NCBI RefSeq assembly: GCF_000016185.1 | Contig: NC_011420.2 | Location: 1,570,501 to 1,634,500, forward strand | Length of the DNA stretch: 64,000 bases | Reading direction: 5' to 3' | Origin: Rhodospirillum centenum SW | GTDB lineage: Bacteria > Pseudomonadota > Alphaproteobacteria > Azospirillales > Azospirillaceae | Part shown: one piece after another, positions 56,654 to 64,000 of the stretch | How the letters are laid out: every line of letters starts with the position of its first letter | Numbering within the stretch: the first letter of the stretch is position 1 | Notes under the pieces: model-generated | Told to the model about the DNA's origin: nothing | Database searches by the model: none | The model's input: only the letters and a program-made list of their open reading frames with translations | Program-made: the position numbers and the translations under genes

Positions 56654-57456
56654 CGGCGGCTGACCTGCGCGGGCCCGGCAACGGCGCCACCCCGAAGATC
56701 TCCCTGCGCGGCGTGAAGAAGCGCTTCGGGCCGAAGGTGGTGCTGGACGGCATCGACCTGGACATCGCCGCCGGCGAGTCCATCGTCATCATCGGCGGCT
56801 CGGGCACCGGCAAGTCGGTGCTGCTGAAGTGCATCCTGGGCATCCTCCAGCCCGACGAGGGCACCATCCTGATCGACGGGGAGGACACGACCCACGCCTC
56901 CGGCCGCGAGCGCGAGGCGGTGCTGCGCAAGTTCGGCATGCTTTTCCAGGGGTCCGCCCTGTTCGACAGCCTGCCCGTCTGGGAGAACGTCGCCTTCGGG
57001 CTGATCCAGGGCCAGCGGATGCCCCGCCGGGCCGCGAAGGAGCGGGCGGTCGCCACCCTGGGCGCCGTCGGGCTGGGACCGGAGGTGGCCGACCTCTACC
57101 CGGCAGAGCTGTCCGGCGGCATGCAGAAGCGCGTCGGCCTCGCCCGCGCCATCGCCACCCGGCCGGAGGTCATCTTCTTCGACGAGCCGACGACGGGGCT
57201 GGACCCCATCATGGCCGACGTCATCAACGACCTGATCGTGAAGTGCGTGCGCGATCTGGGGGCCACCGCGCTGTCGATCACCCACGACATGGCGAGCGCG
57301 CGCAAGATCGCCGACCGCGTCGCCATGCTGTACCAGGGCCGCCTGATCTGGGTCGGCCCGGTGTCGGAGATCGACACTTCCGGCAACCCGTATGTGGACC
57401 AGTTCATCCACGGCCGCGCCGACGGCCCGATCCGGATGCAGATCCGGGCACTCTGA
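56650..57456 (+). CDS. mlaF: ABC transporter ATP-binding protein, MlaF family
   Basis: 268 aa. Walker A IGGSGTGKSVLLKCI, Q-loop FGMLFQGSALFDSLPVWENVAFGL, signature LSGGMQKRVGLARAIA, Walker B VIFFDEPTTGLDPIMADVIN, and H-loop ITHDMASARKIADR. Pairs with MlaE to drive lipid movement between the membranes. Convergent with the next gene. Confidence 0.95.
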   Translation: MTAADLRGPGNGATPKISLRGVKKRFGPKVVLDGIDLDIAAGESIVIIGGSGTGKSVLLKCILGILQPDEGTILIDGEDTTHASGREREAVLRKFGMLFQGSALFDSLPVWENVAFGLIQGQRMPRRAAKERAVATLGAVGLGPEVADLYPAELSGGMQKRVGLARAIATRPEVIFFDEPTTGLDPIMADVINDLIVKCVRDLGATALSITHDMASARKIADRVAMLYQGRLIWVGPVSEIDTSGNPYVDQFIHGRADGPIRMQIRAL

Positions 57457-57478
57457 GGAAGCCCGCGGGAGTGGAGCG

Positions 57479-57901
57479 TCAGAGCCGGCCGCTCAGCATC
57501 AGGTCGAGCGGCCCCAGCGTCACCGATCCCAGCGCCACCGGCTGATCGAGCCGGCCCTGGACCTGGAACTCCCGGCTGGCCGGGGTGAAGCCCACGGAGA
57601 CGCCCCCCGGCGGGCCGTCCGCCGTCGCCACCGCCAGCGTCACCGGCTGCTCCGGCGAGGCCGGCACCCGCAGCGCCGCCGTCAGCGTCTGGCCCTTCAC
57701 GGCGAAGCTCATGCTCATGGAGCCGGTGAGCGAGAAGCGGCGCCCCCCGCCCGCCCCGGTCCCGCCTGCCTCCCCCTGCCCTGCCTGACCGCCGCCGGCT
57801 TCCGCCGCGCCGGCCGGGACGAGCGCGCCGCCCGTTCCGGACGGGGAATCCGCGGAACCGGGGGCGGCCGTGACCGCGGCGGGATCGGAATCGTCGGTCA
57901 T
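57479..57901 (-). CDS. Uncharacterised 140-aa protein
   Basis: Not recognised. ATG at 57901 is preceded by CAGGAG at 6 nt. Residues 1-60 are low-complexity Ala/Gly/Pro/Asp; the C-terminal 75 (SLTGSMSMSFAVKGQTLTAALRVPA through VTLGPLDLMLSGRL) look like a compact beta-rich unit with no signal peptide or transmembrane segment. Codon usage matches its neighbours. It stands alone between mlaF and radA, on the opposite strand from both. Confidence 0.6.
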   Translation of the reverse strand: MTDDSDPAAVTAAPGSADSPSGTGGALVPAGAAEAGGGQAGQGEAGGTGAGGGRRFSLTGSMSMSFAVKGQTLTAALRVPASPEQPVTLAVATADGPPGGVSVGFTPASREFQVQGRLDQPVALGSVTLGPLDLMLSGRL

Positions 57902-58040
57902 CGGGGGCTCCTGCCGGGACAGCCCTGTCGGGCATATGACCTGTATGCTAGGACCGGCACGGAACCGGGTCAACACGCACCCGCCAGGGATGCAGATCCT
58001 TCAGGTCGTGTGGCCTGAAGGTCCGCGTATGTTGCAAACG

Positions 58041-58049
58041 TGTTATGAT
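58041..58049 (+). promoter_or_regulatory. Extended -10 candidate upstream of radA
   Basis: TGTTATGAT fits TGnTATAAT well; about 90 nt before the radA start. The -35 is weak. Confidence 0.35.
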
Positions 58050-58137
58050 GGCCCTCCGAAGCATGGACGGCAGGGGCCATATCAGCGAAACACTCCCTGA
58101 CCGGACATCGTGATCCGCCCGCAGGAGCCCTGTTGCC

Positions 58138-59538
<1,401 letters not shown>

Positions 59539-59542
59539 AGCG

Positions 59543-60238
59543 ATGGACGGCAGCAGTCTCAATCCCGTGGATCTCGTCGTTCTCGCCGTGGTCCTGCTGT
59601 CGGCCCTGCTGGCCTTCGCCCGCGGCTTCGTGCGCGAGGTGCTGTCGATCGCGGCCTGGATCGGGGCAGCGCTGGTCACCCTCTGGGGCTTCAACGCCGC
59701 GGCGCCCATCGCCCGCGCCTATGTCGAGCAGCGCTACCTCGCCGACATCGCCACGGGCCTCGCCCTCTTCACTCTGGCGCTGATCGCCTTCTCGATCCTG
59801 ACGCACTCCCTGTCCGCGCGGGTGCAGGACAGTTCGCTGTCCGCCATCGACCGCTCCCTGGGCTTCGCCTTCGGCGTGGTGCGCGGGGCCGCGGTCGTCT
59901 GCCTCGCCTTCCTCTTCACCACCTGGCTCTGGCGGCCGGAAGAAGAACCGGAGTGGCTGCGTTCCGCACACACCCGCCCCATGCTCGCCAGCGGGGCGGA
60001 GATGCTGCGCACCCTGCTGCCGGTACGGCCGGGCGATGGAACACCTTTGCCGCCTGCCCCCGGCCGCGACATCGGGGTGCAGCGCGCGCTGGAGCTGGAG
60101 CGCCTGTCCAATCCCGTGCCGGCAGCCGGCCCCGCGGCCCCCGAGACCAGCCGCGGTTACAGCCAGCAGGAACGCGGACAGCTCAATCAGCTGTTGGAGA
60201 ACACAGGCGGCCCGGAGGCTCCCCCGGATGGCCGCTGA
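59543..60238 (+). CDS. cvpA: CvpA family membrane protein
   Basis: 231 aa. MDGSSLNPVDLVVLAVVLLSALLAFARGFVREVLSIAAWIGA begins the four-helix CvpA domain (helices near 10-30, 35-55, 70-90, 110-130), followed by a polar Pro-rich C-terminal stretch. AGGAG is 9-10 nt upstream. Located next to purF, the classic cvpA-purF pair; CvpA is implicated in envelope tolerance and colicin V production, not in purine chemistry. Confidence 0.92.
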   Translation: MDGSSLNPVDLVVLAVVLLSALLAFARGFVREVLSIAAWIGAALVTLWGFNAAAPIARAYVEQRYLADIATGLALFTLALIAFSILTHSLSARVQDSSLSAIDRSLGFAFGVVRGAAVVCLAFLFTTWLWRPEEEPEWLRSAHTRPMLASGAEMLRTLLPVRPGDGTPLPPAPGRDIGVQRALELERLSNPVPAAGPAAPETSRGYSQQERGQLNQLLENTGGPEAPPDGR

Positions 60239-60287
60239 CCCTATGCCCTGCCCAGCCCACACCGACCCCGCGAAAGGCGCCCGGACG

Positions 60288-61748
60288 ATGCTCACGACCA
60301 ATCCCTTCGACCCCGACATGCAGGACGGCGACAAGCTGCGCGAAGAGTGCGGCGTCTTCGGCATCCTGGGGCCGCAGGACGCCGCGGCGCTCGCGGCGCT
60401 CGGCCTGCACGCGTTGCAGCACCGCGGGCAGGAGGCTGCCGGCATCGTCAGCCTTGAGGGCGAGACCTTCCACCAGCACCGCGCCCTGGGCCAGGTGGGC
60501 GACATCTTCGGCAGCGAGCCGGTGATGCGCAGCCTGCGCGGCAACGCCGCCATCGGCCATGTCCGCTATGCGACCACGGGGGAGACGGCGCTGCGCAACG
60601 TGCAGCCGCTGTTCGCGGAGTTCGAGTTCGGCGGCTTCGCCGTGGGCCACAACGGCAACCTGACCAACGCGAACATGCTGCGCCGCCAGCTCGTCCGCCG
60701 CGGCTGTCTGTTCCAGTCCACCACCGACACCGAGGTCATCATCCACCTGATGGCGACCGCCCGTGGCGGCAACGTCATCGACCGGCTGGTGGAGGCGCTG
60801 CGCCAGATCGAGGGCGCCTACTCCCTGGTCTGCCTCGCCAAGGGGCAGGTGATCGGCGTGCGCGACCCGCTGGGCGTCCGCCCGCTGGTGCTGGGCCGGC
60901 TGGGCGAGCACCCGGTGCTGGCGAGCGAGTCCGTGGCGCTGGACATCATCGGCGCCGACTATGTCCGGGACATCGAGCCGGGCGAGATGGTCGTGCTCGA
61001 CGAGGCCGGCGTGCAGAGCTTCCGCCCCTTCCAGAAGGCACCGTCGAAGTTCTGCATCTTCGAGTACATCTACTTCGCCCGCCCCGACAGCCTGGTGGAA
61101 GGGCTGTCCGTCTATCAGGTACGCAAGCGGATCGGCGCCGAACTGGCCGCCGAGAGCCATGTGGACGCCGACCTGATCATTCCGGTGCCGGATTCCGGCG
61201 TGCCGGCCGCCCTGGGTTATGCGGAGCAGAGCGGCATCCCCTTCGATCTGGGCATCGTGCGCAACCACTATGTCGGCCGCACCTTCATCCAGCCGACGGA
61301 CAAGATCCGCCGCCTGGGCGTGAAGCTGAAGCACAACGCCAACCGCCACCACATCGCCGGCAAGCGCGTCGTGCTGGTGGACGATTCCATCGTGCGCGGC
61401 ACGACCTCGGTGAAGATCGTGGAGATGATGCGCGATGCCGGGGCCAAGGAGGTCCACATGCGCATCTCCAGCCCGCCGACCAGCCATTCCTGCTTCTACG
61501 GCATCGACACGCCGGAGAAGGAGAAGCTGCTTGCGCACAAACACTCGGTCGAGGAGATGCGGCAATTCATCAATGCCGACAGTCTCGCCTTCATCAGCCT
61601 TGACGGCCTATACAAGGCGCTGGGCCATGCCGCGCGGAACGGCGCCAACGCGCAGTACTGCGACGCCTGCTTCACCGGGGACTATCCGATCCCGCTGACG
61701 GATTACGAGACCAGCCCGGTGCCGCTGTTCGCGGAACGGCGGGCCTGA
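60288..61748 (+). CDS. purF: Amidophosphoribosyltransferase
   Basis: First step of purine synthesis. 486 aa from MLTTNPFDPDMQDGDK (upstream ATGs at 60243 and 60228 are possible). The nucleophile Cys is in REECGVFGILG, so the leader before it is a propeptide. This is the Bacillus-type enzyme with Fe-S ligands: Cys in KFCIFEYIYFARPDS, SCFYGID, and the CxxC in QYCDACFTGD. PRPP loop VLVDDSIVRGTTSVKI. Confidence 0.96.
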   Translation: MLTTNPFDPDMQDGDKLREECGVFGILGPQDAAALAALGLHALQHRGQEAAGIVSLEGETFHQHRALGQVGDIFGSEPVMRSLRGNAAIGHVRYATTGETALRNVQPLFAEFEFGGFAVGHNGNLTNANMLRRQLVRRGCLFQSTTDTEVIIHLMATARGGNVIDRLVEALRQIEGAYSLVCLAKGQVIGVRDPLGVRPLVLGRLGEHPVLASESVALDIIGADYVRDIEPGEMVVLDEAGVQSFRPFQKAPSKFCIFEYIYFARPDSLVEGLSVYQVRKRIGAELAAESHVDADLIIPVPDSGVPAALGYAEQSGIPFDLGIVRNHYVGRTFIQPTDKIRRLGVKLKHNANRHHIAGKRVVLVDDSIVRGTTSVKIVEMMRDAGAKEVHMRISSPPTSHSCFYGIDTPEKEKLLAHKHSVEEMRQFINADSLAFISLDGLYKALGHAARNGANAQYCDACFTGDYPIPLTDYETSPVPLFAERRA

Positions 61749-61849
61749 CCCGCCGGAGGGGCGCCCCGCCCGGGGAGGCCCCTCCTCCGGCCGCCGCAGA
61801 GCCGCTACCGCACGGCTTTCCGTACCGAACCGCCAGCCAGGCAGGAACC

Positions 61850-62572
61850 ATGACCGAACAGTCTTCCACCGGCCGCCTTGCCGGTCGCATCGCCCTGATC
61901 ACCGGCGCCTCGCGCGGCATCGGGGCCGCCGTTGCAGAGCGTTTCGCCGCCGAGGGGGCGCACGTCGTCCTGGTCGCCCGCACCCAGGGCGGCCTGGAGG
62001 AGGTGGACGACCGTATCCGCGCGGCCGGTGGCACGGCGACCCTGATCCCGCAGGATCTCGCCGACCTGGAGAAGCTGGATGTCATCGGCCCGGCCCTGTT
62101 CGAGAAGTTCGGACGGCTGGACATCTTCGTCGCCAACGCGGCCCAGCTCGGTTACCACGGCCCGCTGGGCCATGCCGCCCCGAAGGACTGGGACAAGACC
62201 TTCACGGTCAACGTCACCGCCAACCACCGGCTGATCCGGACCCTGGACCCGCTGCTGCGGGCCTCCGACGCGGGGCGCGCCATCCTGGTCACCGACCGCG
62301 TCGGGCATGTCCCCACCGCCTACTGGAACGCCTATGCGGCATCGAAGGCGGCGGTGGAGATGATGGCCCGTCTCTGGGCGGCGGAGACGCTGCGGACCAA
62401 CCTGCGGGTGAACCTGCTGGATCCCGGCCCCGTCGCCACGGCCCTGCGCGGCAAGGCCTTCCCGGGGGAAGAGCCGGCCTCCCAGCGGCAGCCGGCCGAC
62501 GTGGCCGCGGCGTTCGTCGATCTGGCGGCCACGGACTGCACGCGCCACGGGGAACTGGTGACCCTCTGCTGA
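61850..62572 (+). CDS. SDR-family protein with Asp at the catalytic Ser position
   Basis: 240 aa, AGGAACC before the ATG. Cofactor motif ALITGASRGIGAAVAERF and NAAQL are normal; Tyr and Lys in NAYAASKAA. The residue 13 before the Tyr, normally Ser, is Asp (VTDRVGHVPTAYWNAY). The enzyme may be altered in activity or use a different proton relay. It follows purF, where related bacteria place an SDR with an ordinary Ser. Confidence 0.82.
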   Translation: MTEQSSTGRLAGRIALITGASRGIGAAVAERFAAEGAHVVLVARTQGGLEEVDDRIRAAGGTATLIPQDLADLEKLDVIGPALFEKFGRLDIFVANAAQLGYHGPLGHAAPKDWDKTFTVNVTANHRLIRTLDPLLRASDAGRAILVTDRVGHVPTAYWNAYAASKAAVEMMARLWAAETLRTNLRVNLLDPGPVATALRGKAFPGEEPASQRQPADVAAAFVDLAATDCTRHGELVTLC

Positions 62573-62978
62573 TCCAGGACACGGCCGACGGACGGCGGCC
62601 GCATATCTGACCTGTCTCGGACTCATGCCTCAGACTCGCCTGTCGGGTCGGAAATGCAAGCAGGCGTGACCGCCGTCACAGATCGGGGGGCGGGGGCATC
62701 TTAGGGTGGGGTCGTTGGTTCCTCGCACTTGGGACGGACGGCACTCCCCCCCCTCCCCACTGCCCGCCTGTCCGATCCCATAGGGCCCGCCGTTTCCCCG
62801 ACGGCGGGCCCACCTCTTTCCAGGGCCCCCATCCTCCCGTTCCCGTCTGTGCGAAAACCGTCCGCCCTGCGGTCAGGCGCGGGAGCGTTCCCCGGCACGC
62901 TTTCCAGGCGGTATCTCCGTAAGGCAGCATGTTTCCAAACAGGGGCCGGGACAACCGGCCACCGGACCGGGAGGAAAC
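62573..62978. other. Structured 406-nt region before the GMC oxidoreductase gene
   Basis: No gene is seen. It holds a run of four G-tracts (62685-62711: 6, 5, 3 and 4 G with loops 1, 7 and 1), a stable 11-bp hairpin GGGCCCGCCGT / ACGGCGGGCCC (62783-62811), and a distal inverted repeat that would pair with the start codon region. Confidence 0.65.
62783..62811 (+). terminator. Stable hairpin in the purF-SDR / GMC spacer
   Basis: 11-bp perfect stem, loop TTCCCCG, followed by ACCTCTTTCC. It could end a long SDR transcript, but a spacing of 210 nt from the SDR stop is large, and an independent RNA is possible. Confidence 0.45.
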
Positions 62979-62983
62979 ATGTT
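62926..62983 (+). promoter_or_regulatory. Leader structure that can mask the GMC oxidoreductase start
   Basis: AGCATGTTTCC (62926-62936) can pair with GGAAACATGTT (62973-62983), one G-T pair, covering the end of the GGGAGG ribosome site and the ATG. A GGCCGG / CCGGCC hairpin (62944-62960) sits inside. Whether the structure forms was not tested. Confidence 0.45.
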
Positions 62984-64000
62984 CGACTACGTCGTCGTCG
63001 GCGGTGGCTCCGCCGGGTGCGTCATGGCGTCCCGGCTGTCGGAAGACAGGGACGTGAAGGTCTGCCTCCTGGAGGCGGGTCCCCCGGACAAGAGCATGGC
63101 GATCCATGTGCCTGCGGGCATGGTCGCCATGATGCGCAGCAAGGATCTCAACTGGAACTACTCGACGGAGCCGCAGAAGCATCTCGGCGGCCGCCGGCTC
63201 TACTGGCCGCGCGGCAAGACGCTGGGCGGCTCCAGCGCCTGCAACGCGATGATCTACATCCGCGGCCATGCGCGCGACTACGACGAATGGGCCGAGCTGG
63301 GCTGCACCGGCTGGGACCATGCCTCGCTGCTGCCGATGTTCCGCCGGGCGGAGAACAACGAGCGCGGCGGCGACGACCGGCACGGCACCGGCGGGCCATT
63401 GAACGTGGCCGATCTGCGCTACACCAACCCGCTGGCCGAGATGTTCCTGCGCTCCGCCGAGGGGCTGGGCTTCCGGCGCAACGAGGATTTCAACGGCCCC
63501 GAACAGGAGGGGTTCGGCTACTACCAGGTGACCCAGAAGGGCGGCGAGCGGTGCAGCGCGGCCCGCGCTTACCTGCCGCCGGAGGTGCGCGCCCGGCCGA
63601 ACCTGACCATCGTCACCGGCGCCCATGCCACCCGTCTGGTGGTGGAGAACGGCCGCGTCGTGTCGGTGGAATATGTGCGCGACGGCGTGCCCGGCTGCGC
63701 CATGGCCTACACGGAGGTGATCCTCAGTTCCGGGGCGCTGAACACGCCGCATCTGATGCTGCTGTCGGGCATCGGGCCGGGCGACGAGATCCACCGGCAC
63801 GGGCTCAAGGTGGTGCATGAGCTGCCGGGGGTTGGCCGCAATCTCCAGGACCATCTGGACATCCGCCCGATGTACCGGGACGGCACCCGGCACTCCTTCT
63901 CCTGGAAGCTGTCGGCCCTGCCGCGGAATCTGGTGGAGATCGTGCGCTACATGACCAGCCGGCAGGGGATGCTGACGAGCAACTTCGCGGAATCCGGCGG
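62979..64000 (+). CDS. GMC family oxidoreductase, 5' part (3' end outside window)
   Basis: FAD enzyme related to choline dehydrogenase (BetA) and other alcohol dehydrogenases; 340 residues visible, no stop reached. FAD-binding YVVVGGGSAGCVMASRLSE, GMC signature 1 GKTLGGSSACNAMIYIRG, and signature 2 SSGALNTPHLMLLSGIGP. Strong GGGAGG before the ATG. The catalytic His pair lies beyond the window. Substrate cannot be told. Confidence 0.92.
   Translation, partial: MFDYVVVGGGSAGCVMASRLSEDRDVKVCLLEAGPPDKSMAIHVPAGMVAMMRSKDLNWNYSTEPQKHLGGRRLYWPRGKTLGGSSACNAMIYIRGHARDYDEWAELGCTGWDHASLLPMFRRAENNERGGDDRHGTGGPLNVADLRYTNPLAEMFLRSAEGLGFRRNEDFNGPEQEGFGYYQVTQKGGERCSAARAYLPPEVRARPNLTIVTGAHATRLVVENGRVVSVEYVRDGVPGCAMAYTEVILSSGALNTPHLMLLSGIGPGDEIHRHGLKVVHELPGVGRNLQDHLDIRPMYRDGTRHSFSWKLSALPRNLVEIVRYMTSRQGMLTSNFAESG

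Noticed and set aside
62729-63820. A 363-aa frame overlapping the GMC gene
   Set aside because: It is out of frame with the conserved FAD-binding protein and Gly/Arg/Ala-rich, a shadow.

Overview
The window is a contiguous piece of a high-GC (about 70%) alphaproteobacterial chromosome. Three things point that way: DivK beside PleD, an EipB/DUF1849 envelope protein, an HdaA-type replication regulator, an aa3-oxidase subunit IV-like peptide, and DUF2066-pgsA-perM-hdaA next to purMN. The protein sequences suggest the Rhodospirillales (Azospirillum/Rhodocista-like), but no marker here fixes the species. Coding density is very high and most genes are housekeeping. Many neighbours overlap by 4 to 14 nt, so translational coupling is common.

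Layout. 1-6.3 kb: end of topA, rnr, an S41 lipoprotein protease, rpmG. 6.4-10.8 kb: pleD and divK, dinB, eipB. 10.9-12.5 kb: an autoregulated-looking marR coupled to an AlkD-like HEAT-repeat gene, then tRNA-Ser(CGA). 12.7-17.8 kb: a diguanylate cyclase behind a consensus sigma-54 promoter, aspS, rnd, a divergent EEP-fold protein. 17.8-23.9 kb: a polyphosphate/phosphate-ester group (ppx, ppk, SixA-like phosphatase, CYTH-CHAD protein). 23.9-29.7 kb: hdaA, perM, pgsA-like and DUF2066 gene, divergent from purM-purN. 29.8-34.3 kb: CoxIV-like peptide, ndk, ABC-F ATPase, phospholipid methyltransferase-like gene, SDR. 34.3-35.6 kb: an intact ISAs1-family insertion sequence with a perfect 10-bp target duplication. 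35.7-43 kb: yicC, gmk, and the lptF-lptG-surA-pdxA-rsmA envelope operon. 43.2-51.5 kb: pepA, holC, then the fatty-acid genes (fabD, fabG, acpP, fabF) with mltG, and rpsF-rpsR-rplI. 51.7-64 kb: cfa, dnaB, alr, mlaE-mlaF, an unrecognised small protein, radA, cvpA, purF, an SDR and the start of a GMC oxidoreductase that runs off the window.

Functional themes are envelope biogenesis (LPS transport, SurA, MltG, Alr, Mla, EipB, Cfa), cyclic-di-GMP and cell-cycle signalling (PleD, DivK, a second cyclase), polyphosphate metabolism, DNA replication and repair (TopA, DinB, HdaA, HolC, DnaB, RadA, AlkD-like) and purine synthesis (PurM, PurN, PurF, Gmk, Ndk).

No phage, CRISPR array or classical defence island is visible, and I do not claim a new system. 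The parts most worth a second look are the marR/alkD unit with its 14-bp-arm operator over the promoter, the purM gene that seems to lack a normal start codon, the divergent EEP protein, the SDR with Asp in place of the catalytic Ser, the sigma-54 promoter of the cyclase, and the structured 400-nt leader of the GMC oxidoreductase.
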